64,000 nt of DNA from Kangiella sp. HZ709 (GTDB taxonomy: Bacteria; Pseudomonadota; Gammaproteobacteria; Enterobacterales; Kangiellaceae). The translations under genes and the position numbers were made by a program. Numbering within the stretch: the first letter of the stretch is position 1; the number at the start of each line of letters is the position of its first letter. The notes under the pieces are model-generated. The model was not told the DNA's origin, did no database searches, and was given only the letters and a program-made list of their open reading frames with translations. The stretch is taken from the NCBI RefSeq assembly GCF_009674675.1, contig NZ_WKJC01000002.1, positions 1 to 64,000 on the forward strand, read 5' to 3'. This document shows positions 10,552 through 19,341 of this stretch, piece after piece.

Positions 10552-12126
10552 GTGAATGCACAAGATCAAAAACTAGAGCTAGGCTGGCAATTTATGCGCT
10601 ACTACAGCCTGATAAGAGTAGTGGTGGCCTTCTACTTCCTTATCAGTCCATTTGTTTTTGATCTTAGCCCTGCTGGAGATGCATCTCAATTTTATAACAG
10701 CATAGCCATTAGCTACTTTATACTAGCGACTTTATTGCTGTTTATATCACTTTCAGAAAAACGATTTAATATACTATCTATAGTCAAGCCGATGATTGAT
10801 ATTGGCTTTATTTCTTTACTGGCTTTTGCCAGCAATAGTGATACTGCTGGCTACGCCATTATAATGGCGACAGTTTCTGTTTTTGCCATACTACTGCTAA
10901 GACATCGTTTAGCACTGCTGTATGGAATCGTTGCAACCATAGCGTTAGTCATGGTCAAGACATTAAAAACCGATTCGATAAGCGAATCTGATTACATGAA
11001 CCTGTTCTTGCAAGCTTTTGCAATCCTTACTGTATCGCTTTTGGGTAATATGTTGGCTCGAAGATTAACGAACTACGAATCAGAAGCGATTGAGAACAGC
11101 TATTTAATTAGCGATATGCATCAGCTCAATAGTAATATTATTAATAATATGAAACGTGGCCTGATAGTAATCGATGAGAATTTTAAGCTACTCTATATTA
11201 ACAAGATTGCCTGGTATTATATCGGCAATCCGCCTTCCCCCACTGGGAAATATCTAAAGTTTCTGCTCCCTGAACTACAGCAACAAGTAGAAGGTCTGCA
11301 GTCGCAGGAACTAGAGGGCTCATTAATTAAGTTAAGCCCTTCTAGTCCAAGGCTTCTGCCTAAGTTTTCTCGCTTAAAAAACGATAATAAAATTTTAATT
11401 ACTCTAGAAGATTATTCAAAAATCTCTAAAAAGATACAGCAAGCAAAACTCGCCTCACTAGGTCAACTAACTGCCAGCATTGCTCATGAAATCCGCAACC
11501 CTTTAAGCGCTATCAACCAAGCAAGTCAAATGTTTGATGAAATAGAAACTGCTAGCCAACAAGAAAAAGACTTGTTGCGTATTATTCAACGTCAATCAAA
11601 ACGAATTAATAACATCATCGAGAATGTTCAGATGGTCTCTAAGCGCAAAACACCTTCTCGCCAGGAAGTTTATTTAGAGCGCTTTTTAGAAAGCTTTGTG
11701 CACGAATTTAAGTTAGGCCTCAACCATACAGCTGAAATTTTCATCAATCCTCTTGACGAAAATGTTAAGGTGAAATTTGATCAAGGGCAGTTAAAGCAAG
11801 TTCTATCCAACCTCATTGAAAATGGCTTGAAATACAGTTTTATCAACACAAAAAAATATAGCATTAATTTAAATGCCGAATATGACAAAAATAATAAAAA
11901 TGTATATCTTGACGTTATCGATCAGGGCATAGGGATCCCTCTAGATCAAATGGAAAAGATTTTTGAACCATTTTATACCACCAATCATGATGGTACTGGC
12001 TTAGGCTTGTACATCTCTAGAGAATTATGTGAAGCCAACGGAGCGCAATTAGAACCCATACCTATTGCCTTCGGGGGCGCTTGTTTTAGAATTATTTTTG
12101 ATGCCAATTATGAAGTCTCCAATTAA
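10552..12126 (+). CDS. pilS: PilS-like sensor histidine kinase
   Basis: Membrane histidine kinase, likely the sensor for type IV pilus expression. Several N-terminal membrane helices (about 18-170, five or six), a PAS-like segment (about 190-290), then HisKA with phosphorylated H312 (SIAHEIRNPLSA). The ATPase domain has intact N box (NLIENGLKYS), G1 (DQGIGIP), F box (FEPFYTT) and G2 (GTGLGLYIS). 524 residues. Start is GTG at 10552, with GGAGAG 6 bases upstream. It overlaps pilR by 17 bases, so the two are co-translated. Kinase motifs are complete, unlike its partner's ATPase. Confidence 0.9.
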   Translation: MNAQDQKLELGWQFMRYYSLIRVVVAFYFLISPFVFDLSPAGDASQFYNSIAISYFILATLLLFISLSEKRFNILSIVKPMIDIGFISLLAFASNSDTAGYAIIMATVSVFAILLLRHRLALLYGIVATIALVMVKTLKTDSISESDYMNLFLQAFAILTVSLLGNMLARRLTNYESEAIENSYLISDMHQLNSNIINNMKRGLIVIDENFKLLYINKIAWYYIGNPPSPTGKYLKFLLPELQQQVEGLQSQELEGSLIKLSPSSPRLLPKFSRLKNDNKILITLEDYSKISKKIQQAKLASLGQLTASIAHEIRNPLSAINQASQMFDEIETASQQEKDLLRIIQRQSKRINNIIENVQMVSKRKTPSRQEVYLERFLESFVHEFKLGLNHTAEIFINPLDENVKVKFDQGQLKQVLSNLIENGLKYSFINTKKYSINLNAEYDKNNKNVYLDVIDQGIGIPLDQMEKIFEPFYTTNHDGTGLGLYISRELCEANGAQLEPIPIAFGGACFRIIFDANYEVSN

Positions 12127-13441
12127 AAACCCCAAAGTACTTATCATTGATGATGAAGCTGATATCCGTCATCTTTTGGCCATGAGTTTAGTACAACTCA
12201 ATATTGAAGTAGATTGTGCAAAGGATGTCGCTGAAGGCATGAGATATTTGCAAAAACAAAGCTATAACCTGTGCCTGACTGATATGAAACTACCAGACGG
12301 TAATGGCTTGTCTATTGTAGAACACTGCCATAAAAACCTGCCACAGATGCCTATCGCAGTTATTACTGCATTTGGCAACACTGATACCGCCGTAAAGGCT
12401 ATGAAATTTGGCGCTTTTGATTTTGTTGCTAAACCTATCGAGTTAGTACAATTAAGGCATCTGATCCAGAATGCGTTTAAATACAATGCAGAAGAAACTG
12501 CTGCAGAAAAAATTTATCCCATTGATTTCTTCAACGGCTCCAGTACTACTATTTCTAACTTTAGGCAGCAATTAAGTAAAATTAACAAATCCAATGCGCC
12601 AGTGATTATTAATGGCGCTAACGGTACTGAAAAAGAAACCGTAGCTCAGTATATTCACGATCAAAGTTCGCGCGGAGAGTATGAAGCTGTTTATCTTGAC
12701 TGTAGTACAGAACAGCAAGAAATGATTGATGAATTACTATTTAAAACCTCCGAGCCAGATAAAAATTTATTAATACAAGCTCATCAAAGTAGTCTTATCA
12801 TTAATAATGTGCATTTACTTAGCAAAGCATCTCAGAAGCGCTTGCTACAAGTGCTCGAAACTAAATCTTTAAAAATCAATGACCAAAAAGAACAAATCAT
12901 TGATATTAGAGTACTTGCCTGCTCATCGGAGAACCTTGATAAATATGTAGCGAGTTTGGAGCTAAGAGAAGATCTTTTCTTCAGGTTAGATGTACTTAGA
13001 TTATCTATACCATCGATATCTCAACGCATAGAAGATTTTTCTGAATTACTGAACTACTGTTTAAACTCTTTATCTATTGATAAGAAGCTTGCACCTAATG
13101 CGAGTGCTAAGTTAGAAAAGTATGATTTCCCTTATAATTATCGCGAGCTTAGAAAAATTTTAATTAACGCTAACCACCAATCTGTTACGGAAGATATTGC
13201 ACTTGAAGATTTAGACTTCAGCTATGCAACGAATATCCAAGCAGCCAGTCAGAATCAGACTGAGTCACTTATTTCATCACGGGGTGATTTAAGTTTAGAT
13301 GAGTATGTTACAGAGATTGAGCGCCAAGAAATTCGCGCTGCGCTTAATCAAACTCGTTGGAATCGTACAGAGGCCGCAAAATTACTAGGTATTAGCTTTA
13401 GAACTATTCGCTACAAGATTAAGAAACTGGAAATAGAATAA
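12110..13441 (+). CDS. pilR: PilR-like response regulator with degenerate sigma-54 AAA+ domain
   Basis: 443 residues in NtrC-family order. The receiver domain is intact (D14/D15 pair, phosphorylated D58, T86, K108), as is a C-terminal Fis-type helix-turn-helix (about 405-440). The central AAA+ domain (about 150-370) is clearly related to PilR but broken. Walker A reads NGANGTEKE where ESGTGKE is expected, and about 15 residues around the GAFTGA loop are missing. The Walker B Asp-Glu is replaced by Asn-Asn (IINNVHLL, N232-N233). The REDLFFRLDV arginine region is kept. ATP hydrolysis and sigma-54 contact therefore look lost. Start placed at ATG 12110 (an ATG at 12101 is also possible). It probably acts as a DNA-binding regulator without open-complex activity. 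Confidence 0.85.
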   Translation: MKSPIKNPKVLIIDDEADIRHLLAMSLVQLNIEVDCAKDVAEGMRYLQKQSYNLCLTDMKLPDGNGLSIVEHCHKNLPQMPIAVITAFGNTDTAVKAMKFGAFDFVAKPIELVQLRHLIQNAFKYNAEETAAEKIYPIDFFNGSSTTISNFRQQLSKINKSNAPVIINGANGTEKETVAQYIHDQSSRGEYEAVYLDCSTEQQEMIDELLFKTSEPDKNLLIQAHQSSLIINNVHLLSKASQKRLLQVLETKSLKINDQKEQIIDIRVLACSSENLDKYVASLELREDLFFRLDVLRLSIPSISQRIEDFSELLNYCLNSLSIDKKLAPNASAKLEKYDFPYNYRELRKILINANHQSVTEDIALEDLDFSYATNIQAASQNQTESLISSRGDLSLDEYVTEIERQEIRAALNQTRWNRTEAAKLLGISFRTIRYKIKKLEIE

Positions 13442-13604
13442 TTTAACTAAACCTTTGCTTTCCTTAAATAGAACCTCTTTATATTTTGGCAAATAGCTGC
13501 CAATACCTTAAGAGATCTCCTACAACGTATAGTGACTTAGCGACTAAAGTACTCAATATAACTGAGCTATATTTAAATCTCTTCAATAAATCAAAGGATT
13601 GATT

Positions 13605-14102
13605 ATGACAAAGGGATTTACTTTAATTGAATTATTAGTCAGCTTATCGATATTCAGTATCGTTGCCTCTTTTGCAGCCCCAAGTCTACATAGGTTTATA
13701 CAGAAGCAACACCTAATTGCAGACATTTCAACCGTTTTAAGTTTAATGAACAGTGCAAAAAATGAAGCTATAAAAAGTAATACAAATATAACCATATGCG
13801 GGAAAAGCAGCGCTGCAGAATGCAGTAGGAATTGGCAAGAACTGAAAGTTCAGTCGCCGATTAATCATCAATTACTTTACAGTGCAAAACTAACGGGTAA
13901 TTATCGTTCTGTTATGTGGAGTAGTTTTCAGCGCAAGACCAGCTTAATATTCAATGCGCGTGGTTATACTGATCACCTCAATGGAAGTCTCTACTTTTGT
14001 CATACCCGTTATCCAGAATTAAATCGAGTAATAAGAGTCAGTAAATCCGGGCGAGCGACAATCTACTCTGATAAGAAATCTATAGGTAAACGCTGCGATT
14101 AG
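13605..14102 (+). CDS. FimT/GspH-like type IV pseudopilin
   Basis: 165-residue prepilin-like protein. A short leader MTKG is followed by the prepilin peptidase signature F-T-L-I-E-L (cleavage after Gly4, Glu at mature position 5) and a hydrophobic helix to about residue 28. The C-terminal globular part has four Cys typical of the FimT/GspH type. It is a minor pilin candidate for assembly or DNA uptake. AAGGA at 13594-13598, 6 bases before ATG 13605, decides the start over the upstream TTG. Follows pilSR but with a 163-base gap, so probably has its own promoter. Confidence 0.8.
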   Translation: MTKGFTLIELLVSLSIFSIVASFAAPSLHRFIQKQHLIADISTVLSLMNSAKNEAIKSNTNITICGKSSAAECSRNWQELKVQSPINHQLLYSAKLTGNYRSVMWSSFQRKTSLIFNARGYTDHLNGSLYFCHTRYPELNRVIRVSKSGRATIYSDKKSIGKRCD

Positions 14103-14142
14103 ACAAGTTATCATTGTCATGTGCTAAAATGTTTACAAGCCT

Positions 14143-15525
14143 ATGAACAAAAATAATATTGTGACTGAAGTTATTAAACAAACAGAAATTATCGCTCAAT
14201 CAGGATTAGAGCTACTGACCAATGATGAGATTAAATTACTCAGTAAAGATACTAATGGCGAGCAATATCTACTGCTAAAAAAATGTATCTTAGCAGTGCT
14301 CAATAGCGGCGAAGCAACTGATAACATTTATCACGTCCATAATCAGCTACCTGATTTTGATGTCGAAATCATACCTTTAAACAAAGGCCTTAAGCTTAAA
14401 ATCTTTAATGCTCCTAAGTCTGCATTTGTTGATAATAAGATGATAAATGGACTACAAGAGCAAGTCTTTAGCGTACTAAGAGATATCGTTTTTCTTAAGC
14501 AAGAGCTGGAGTTTAACAGCCGAATTGATTTTAAAAGCTCCAAAGGCATCAGTAATGCCATTTTCCATATACTTCGTAATGCAAAAGCTTTGCAGGTCGG
14601 TGAAGAGCCCTCTATGGTAGTTTGTTGGGGTGGCCACTCCATTCCAAAACACGAATATAAATACACTAAAGATGTCGGCTACCAGTTAGGGCTAAGAGGA
14701 CTGAATGTTATAACTGGTTGTGGCATTGGGGCTATGAAAGGCCCAATGAAAGGAGCTTTAATTGGTCATACAAAGCAGCGGATTTGTTCTGGACGTTATG
14801 TGGGAATAACAGAACCTGCAATTATTGCTGCAGAATCTCCCAATCCCATAGTAAACGAACTAATTATTATGCCGGATATCGAAAAACGATTAGAAGCATT
14901 CGTTCGACTAGGTCATGGTATTATCGTTTTTCCTGGTGGAGCAGGAACTGCTGAAGAAATTTTGTATATATTAGGCTTATTGCTGGAGCCTAAAAATAAA
15001 ACCATTCCTTTTCCTTTAATATTTACTGGTCCTAAAGAGTCTAAATCTTATTTTGAAGACATTGATAATTTTATTGAGAAGACCCTAGGTCCGGAAGCGC
15101 AAGCGAAGTACCAAATTATTATTGATGCACCTGATAAGGTAGCCAAAGCCATTCAAACAGGCATCGCAGAAGTAAGAGAATACCGTAAGACTAAGCAAGA
15201 CGCCTACCATTACAACTGGCAATTAACCATTGATTGGGATCTGCAAGAAGAATTTGTACCTGATCATCTGAATATGGCAAAACTCAATCTAAGCACTAAT
15301 CAAGCAGCACATGAATTAGCGGCTAATTTGAGGAAGGCTTTTTCGGGTATAGTCGCTGGCAACATCAAAGAGCAAGGAATTGCAGCCGTCATGCAACATG
15401 GCCCATACCAGCTTTCGGGTGATAAGGAGATTATGAATGAAATGGATAATCTCCTTAAAAATTTCATTAAACAAGGAAGAATGAAGCTTAACCAAGAAGG
15501 TTATCAACCTTGCTACGAAATATAA
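14143..15525 (+). CDS. ppnN: pyrimidine/purine 5'-nucleotide nucleosidase (YgdH/PpnN)
   Basis: Hydrolyses nucleoside 5'-monophosphates to base and ribose-5-phosphate; in E. coli it is (p)ppGpp-controlled and adjusts nucleotide pools. 460 residues, like E. coli PpnN (454). The LOG-type Rossmann core carries GCGIGAMKGPMKG (about 190-202) and PGGAGTAEE (about 264-272), flanked by the N- and C-terminal regions specific to YgdH. Followed by an inverted repeat with a U-tract only in the minus direction. Confidence 0.9.
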   Translation: MNKNNIVTEVIKQTEIIAQSGLELLTNDEIKLLSKDTNGEQYLLLKKCILAVLNSGEATDNIYHVHNQLPDFDVEIIPLNKGLKLKIFNAPKSAFVDNKMINGLQEQVFSVLRDIVFLKQELEFNSRIDFKSSKGISNAIFHILRNAKALQVGEEPSMVVCWGGHSIPKHEYKYTKDVGYQLGLRGLNVITGCGIGAMKGPMKGALIGHTKQRICSGRYVGITEPAIIAAESPNPIVNELIIMPDIEKRLEAFVRLGHGIIVFPGGAGTAEEILYILGLLLEPKNKTIPFPLIFTGPKESKSYFEDIDNFIEKTLGPEAQAKYQIIIDAPDKVAKAIQTGIAEVREYRKTKQDAYHYNWQLTIDWDLQEEFVPDHLNMAKLNLSTNQAAHELAANLRKAFSGIVAGNIKEQGIAAVMQHGPYQLSGDKEIMNEMDNLLKNFIKQGRMKLNQEGYQPCYEI

Positions 15526-15552
15526 AAAAAAGGCTAAGCACTAAGCTTAGCC
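15524..15552 (-). terminator. terminator-like hairpin oriented to the minus strand
   Basis: GGCTAAGC (15532-15539) pairs with GCTTAGCC (15545-15552) around ACTAA. On the plus strand the A run precedes and no T run follows. On the minus strand the hairpin is followed by eight T. It would therefore stop minus-strand transcription, yet no minus-strand gene is seen in 15553-15735. Confidence 0.6.
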
Positions 15553-15682
15553 AAAATTCCACCATATAGCTGAAGGAAACCTTTACTAGCTCAATAGTAA
15601 AATCAATGCTTTATTTGACCTCGAGACTGTGATAAAACTGTTTCTAGGTGAAGCATGTCTGAACTAGATATGTATTTGATAT

Positions 15683-15722
15683 TAATGCATATACGCATTA
15701 AAAACAATGCAAATTTGCATTA
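15683..15722. promoter_or_regulatory. paired palindromic operator upstream of XRE gene
   Basis: Two related 18-bp palindromes: TAATGCATATACGCATTA (15683-15700; 6-bp arms TAATGC/GCATTA) and, centred 22 bp further, AATGCAAATTTGCATT (15706-15721; perfect 16 bp). Centre spacing is two helical turns, as for cooperative repressor binding. A weak promoter (TTGATA 15676, TAAAAA 15699, 17 bp apart) would be covered by the first site. Probably autoregulation by the XRE protein that starts at 15736. Confidence 0.7.
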
Positions 15723-15735
15723 AAATGTAAAATTT

Positions 15736-16140
15736 ATGAGTGATGTATTAGAACAATTACGCGAGTTGATGAAGAGCTTAGGCGAAACCGACTACTCTCT
15801 TCAAAATAAAGCACACATAAGTCAATCAACTATTTACCGTATCGTTGAAGGTAAAACTTCTGATCCTGGTATATACAAGGTTGACAATTTAGCACGCTCT
15901 ATGGGTCATTGCTTATCTATTGTGCCTTTGAGTGAATTTTCTCAAAAACTACAAGATATTAACGATGTTCATGCATTAAGCGAAACCATAGCGCTAATTG
16001 ATGGGATTGCTAAAAGTCGTGGTTCTGAATTTTCCCCAATGGAAAAAGCTGAGTTAATATTGGCAAATTACAAAACTATTGCCCAAGACAATCAACAAAA
16101 ACACACGCCTCTACAAAACGTTATTAATCTAAAAAAATAA
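15736..16140 (+). CDS. XRE-family helix-turn-helix regulator
   Basis: 134 residues. The helix-turn-helix lies about 20-58 (YSLQNKAHISQSTIYRIVEG region). The C-terminal half is helical and ends in a Lys-rich tail, without membrane segments. The twin palindromes just upstream suggest it represses its own operon. Its stop codon abuts the ATG of the rhombosortase-like gene, so the two are co-transcribed. It looks like the small cytoplasmic regulators seen beside mobile or accessory genes; no toxin partner is visible. Confidence 0.75.
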   Translation: MSDVLEQLRELMKSLGETDYSLQNKAHISQSTIYRIVEGKTSDPGIYKVDNLARSMGHCLSIVPLSEFSQKLQDINDVHALSETIALIDGIAKSRGSEFSPMEKAELILANYKTIAQDNQQKHTPLQNVINLKK

Positions 16141-16749
16141 ATGCTCAACTTTTTGAAAAACTACTGGTTCTTCATCGGTATCAGTAGCCTTGTGCTAGTG
16201 TTACTATTACTAGAACCCACTTCATCAAACTGGCTAGCCTATAGACGCCTGTCTATCAGTAATGGGGAGGTTTGGCGTTTCATAACTCCAAATCTAGTTC
16301 ATTTAGGAGTCGTCCATACACTAATGAACCTTGTAGGCTTTTGGTTAATTGTCTTGATTTTTAGACCATTACTTAAGATGCAAGATTGGATAATTTGGAT
16401 AATCTCACTTTATATCTTAAATATTGTTGGTATTCATTTGTTTTTACCAGAATTAAGCCGTTATGTAGGAATGTCAGGCGCTTTATACGGTTTAATTTCA
16501 GCTGCATGCGTTGCTGAAATGCGTTTTAAAGTAAAGCTTAGCGCCCTGCTTCTTATAATCGTTGGATTAAAAATATTTGCACCGCAAATTTTTGGCATCA
16601 GAGCAGAATATAATGATCTTATTGGTGGTTATGTCGTCGAAGAATCACACATCATTGGCTTTATTCAAGGGATATTTGTAGGATTGCTTTGGCCAAAAAG
16701 CCGGTTAAATAAACCAGCTTTTGAAGCTTTAATACAAAAGAAAAAATAA
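16141..16749 (+). CDS. rhomboid-family intramembrane protease, rhombosortase-like
   Basis: 202 residues with about six membrane helices. Catalytic dyad motifs are visible: Ser in GMSGALYG (about residues 117-124) and His in EESHIIGFIQG (about 176-186), with HTLMN near residue 60 matching the rhomboid HxxxN oxyanion position. The short 6-helix form and the W-R-F-I-T-P-N-L-V-H-L entry segment resemble rhombosortases, which process GlyGly-CTERM proteins. No GlyGly-CTERM substrate is recognised in this window. Translationally joined to the upstream XRE gene (no gap). Confidence 0.75.
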   Translation: MLNFLKNYWFFIGISSLVLVLLLLEPTSSNWLAYRRLSISNGEVWRFITPNLVHLGVVHTLMNLVGFWLIVLIFRPLLKMQDWIIWIISLYILNIVGIHLFLPELSRYVGMSGALYGLISAACVAEMRFKVKLSALLLIIVGLKIFAPQIFGIRAEYNDLIGGYVVEESHIIGFIQGIFVGLLWPKSRLNKPAFEALIQKKK

Positions 16750-16759
16750 GCTTGTTGGC

Positions 16760-17068
16760 TCACAAAACCAGCTTATATTTATTTTTCTCTAAGGTCTTTT
16801 CACCAATACCTTTTACAGCCGTTAATTCATTAATCGACTTAAATTCACCATAAGTTTCACGGTATTCAACAATAGCTTGTGCTTTCTTTATGCCAACACC
16901 GTTTAAACTAGATGCCAACTGCTCAGCTAAAGCAGTATTGATATTTAGCCGTGCAAGAGCCTGTTCAACTGCAGCTCGTGGTTCTTTATCTTTTGCTATT
17001 ACGATATTGGACAAGATTGAAGCCGTTAAAGTAATTACCGACAATGTCACGATTGATAGTTTTTTCAT
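16760..17068 (-). CDS. ComEA-like helix-hairpin-helix exported protein
   Basis: 102 residues: signal peptide (hydrophobic 5-25), then a ComEA-type double helix-hairpin-helix domain (LNINTALAEQLASSLNGVG and KSINELTAVKGIGEKTLEK blocks). Family members bind DNA in the periplasm during uptake, or are general exported HhH proteins. An AAGGAG site precedes the ATG. It is convergent with the rhombosortase-like gene. Confidence 0.85.
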   Translation of the reverse strand: MKKLSIVTLSVITLTASILSNIVIAKDKEPRAAVEQALARLNINTALAEQLASSLNGVGIKKAQAIVEYRETYGEFKSINELTAVKGIGEKTLEKNKYKLVL

Positions 17069-17132
17069 TTTTAATCTCCTTTGAAATGAATTCGTCCTTT
17101 GACGATATTAATTTATTGGAGATTAATCTTAG

Positions 17133-17840
17133 CTACAAGTCGATTACTAAGCTTTCAGAGATTTCGCACAAACTTTTTAGTGGATCTGCAGCTTGGGTAA
17201 TTGGGCGGCCTATCACTAGAAAATCCGAACCCGCCTGGAGTGCTTTTGTAGGCGTCATAATTCTTGATTGATCACCTATATCCGCACCCATAGGACGAAT
17301 TCCTGGTGTTATCAATTTAAAGTCCTCACCATGCTTGTCTTTCAAGGCTTGCGCTTCCCATGCAGAGCAAACAACTCCATCAAGTCCAGCCTCTTTTGTC
17401 AAACCCGCCAAATGTAGTACCTGTTCCGCTAATGTATTTTGATATCCAAGCTTTTTGTAATTTGCTTCATCCATACTAGTAAGCATTGTTACCGCTATTA
17501 AGAGCGGTCTATGATCACCATAAGCTTGTACAGCCGCATTGGCCTTCTGCATCATTTCAACGCCACCTATCGCATGAACATTGGTCATCCAAACGCCTAG
17601 TTCAGCAGCTGCTCGACAAGCTTTGGCCACTGTATTTGGAATATCATGAAACTTCAAATCTAGAAAAATCTTGAAGTCTTTTTTTACCAGTTTTTTAACG
17701 AACTTAGGGCCAAATAAAGTAAACATTTCTTTGCCTACTTTTAGCGCTGCTAAACTTGGATCTAACTGCTCAACTAATGCTAACGCATTTTTTTTATTAT
17801 CGTAATCGAGTGCTACGATAATTTTTGGATCTTGCTTCAT
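17133..17840 (-). CDS. pyrF: orotidine 5'-phosphate decarboxylase
   Basis: Converts OMP to UMP in pyrimidine synthesis. 235 residues; the catalytic D61-K63-D66 array lies in DLKFHDIPNT, and phosphate-binding GIRP (about 184) and IGRPIT (about 216) segments are present. Last gene of a lapA-lapB-pyrF run, as in E. coli and relatives. Confidence 0.95.
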   Translation of the reverse strand: MKQDPKIIVALDYDNKKNALALVEQLDPSLAALKVGKEMFTLFGPKFVKKLVKKDFKIFLDLKFHDIPNTVAKACRAAAELGVWMTNVHAIGGVEMMQKANAAVQAYGDHRPLLIAVTMLTSMDEANYKKLGYQNTLAEQVLHLAGLTKEAGLDGVVCSAWEAQALKDKHGEDFKLITPGIRPMGADIGDQSRIMTPTKALQAGSDFLVIGRPITQAADPLKSLCEISESLVIDL

Positions 17841-17847
17841 ATAAAAG

Positions 17848-19023
17848 TTACTCGCCTTCTATACCTTGAATGGGTTTAATGGAACTCCAGTCTTTACAAC
17901 TAGGGCATTGCCAATGAATAATGCGACCATTGAAGCCACAATTATGACATACATAACGAGGTTTTCTTTCAACCAACTTTTCAACGATTCCATCCAGTAA
18001 CTGCAGGCTAGGTTTAGCTGAGTCGTGAGCATGCTCAATGTGCATACTAATTAATTGATGCAGACCTTTAAGGGAAGGCTTATCTCGCAAATGCATCCCT
18101 ATATTCTCGGCCGCGGCCCGATCGCCTTGCTCTTTCTTAATGATCTTTGAAAGCTCAATTACTGCTGAAACTCCGGCACCTTTTTCAATACTTTGCTGTA
18201 AAAGCTTCACATAACCTTTTTCATCTTTTCGTTGTTCAAAAGCTTCTTTAAGATTGTGCAATGCTTCTGGTAAAAAAGCGATGTCCTGCTCAAGTAGCTT
18301 GCTATAGGCTTTTATTGCCGCTTTATAATTTGAATCTTCAAAATATATATCGCCTTGCAATAAACTGGCTCTTACTGAGTTAGGATTAGCCACTAAAGCC
18401 TTTTTAATGGTAGCCATTGCTGTTTTTAAATCTTTGGCATTTTTCTTTTCAGTCGCCAGCTCACAGTAGTAATGAGCAATAGCTTTTGATTGCTTTTCGC
18501 CCATGACTATTTCTAACTGCTCTGCAGTTTTAGCCGCTTGCTCCCAATCACGAGTTGCTTGGTAAATATTTAAAAGTTGGTGCAAAGAATCTTTTTTATG
18601 CTTTGGCTCTGCTAAAAGTTTATCAAACAAGTTGGTAGCGCGGTCGTACATTCCAACAGCTTGATAATCGACAGCCAACTCATATAGGGCTTTATTGTGG
18701 TTCTTCTTTGAGAGTTGCGGTCTAGCAATGATATTTTGATGCAGCCTAATCGCTCTATCTACCTCACCTCTTTTGCGAAATAAATGACCTAACGCCATAT
18801 GAGTATCAACTGTATCAGTATCCACCTGTAGTAGATCTATAAAGGTATCAACGGCTTTATCGGGCTGCTCATTAAGTAAGTAATTTAGACCTTTTATATA
18901 ATTACTGGAAAGACTAGATGGTTTCAATTCGGATTTGTTTGAGCTTTTTTTACCCACTCGATAGCCAGAGAACACCGCAATAGGCAATAACGCTAATATT
19001 GCCATCAACACCCATTCATTCAT
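17848..19023 (-). CDS. lapB: lipopolysaccharide assembly protein LapB (YciM)
   Basis: 391 residues: N-terminal membrane anchor (about 5-20), many TPR repeats (about 45-340), and a C-terminal rubredoxin-like zinc knuckle with two CxxC pairs (CHNC, about 359-362, and CPSC, about 373-376). In E. coli LapB recruits FtsH to LpxC and so limits lipid A synthesis. It is therefore functionally tied to the lpxD/lpxA/lpxB genes at 45-49 kb. Lies 2 bases after lapA and 7 before pyrF. Confidence 0.93.
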   Translation of the reverse strand: MNEWVLMAILALLPIAVFSGYRVGKKSSNKSELKPSSLSSNYIKGLNYLLNEQPDKAVDTFIDLLQVDTDTVDTHMALGHLFRKRGEVDRAIRLHQNIIARPQLSKKNHNKALYELAVDYQAVGMYDRATNLFDKLLAEPKHKKDSLHQLLNIYQATRDWEQAAKTAEQLEIVMGEKQSKAIAHYYCELATEKKNAKDLKTAMATIKKALVANPNSVRASLLQGDIYFEDSNYKAAIKAYSKLLEQDIAFLPEALHNLKEAFEQRKDEKGYVKLLQQSIEKGAGVSAVIELSKIIKKEQGDRAAAENIGMHLRDKPSLKGLHQLISMHIEHAHDSAKPSLQLLDGIVEKLVERKPRYVCHNCGFNGRIIHWQCPSCKDWSSIKPIQGIEGE

Positions 19024-19025
19024 GC

Positions 19026-19322
19026 CTAAAGGTCTTCCTTAATCGGCATAGTTCTTAAGTTATTAAGCTCTTGCTCCGCTTTTACTAACTTGCGTTTAGT
19101 GTTTTTTAATTGAGTTTTAGTTTTCAACAATGACAAACTAGACATAGATAAGCCAATAATCAAACCAAGAGCTAAACAAACGGTTATCAGCAGCACTAAC
19201 TGTACTGAAGCTTCTCCAAAAAGGTAGTTGAGTTGAATGGTTTGGTCGTTTTGATTAGCGAACATAAACGCTAACCCAAATGCCGCTAACAGCAATATTA
19301 TGGCGATAAGTAATCTCACCAT
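19026..19322 (-). CDS. lapA: lipopolysaccharide assembly protein LapA domain protein
   Basis: 98 residues with two membrane helices (about 2-20 and 40-62) and a coiled C-terminal cytoplasmic tail rich in Lys and Gln, typical of LapA/YciS. Works with LapB. An AGGAG site overlaps the ATG region. The ihfB-lapA-lapB-pyrF order is conserved. Confidence 0.88.
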   Translation of the reverse strand: MVRLLIAIILLLAAFGLAFMFANQNDQTIQLNYLFGEASVQLVLLITVCLALGLIIGLSMSSLSLLKTKTQLKNTKRKLVKAEQELNNLRTMPIKEDL

Positions 19323-19341
19323 TAACTCCTAAAAATTAATA

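Noticed and set aside
13486-13503. TTGGCA-N6-TGCCAA inverted repeat after pilR
   Set aside because: Too short and without a U-tract; not convincing as terminator or operator.
14718-14954. 78-codon frame inside ppnN
   Set aside because: Shifted frame within a conserved gene; sequence is low in plausible protein features (many Ser, Arg, Tyr) and no start signal is seen.
15736-16749. XRE/rhomboid pair as a toxin-antitoxin module
   Set aside because: The second protein has rhomboid catalytic motifs and six membrane helices, not a toxin pattern, and the XRE protein lacks an antitoxin-type C terminus.
16741-16775. Possible hairpin between the rhombosortase-like gene and the comEA-like gene
   Set aside because: Stem has several mismatches and no T run; termination there cannot be claimed.
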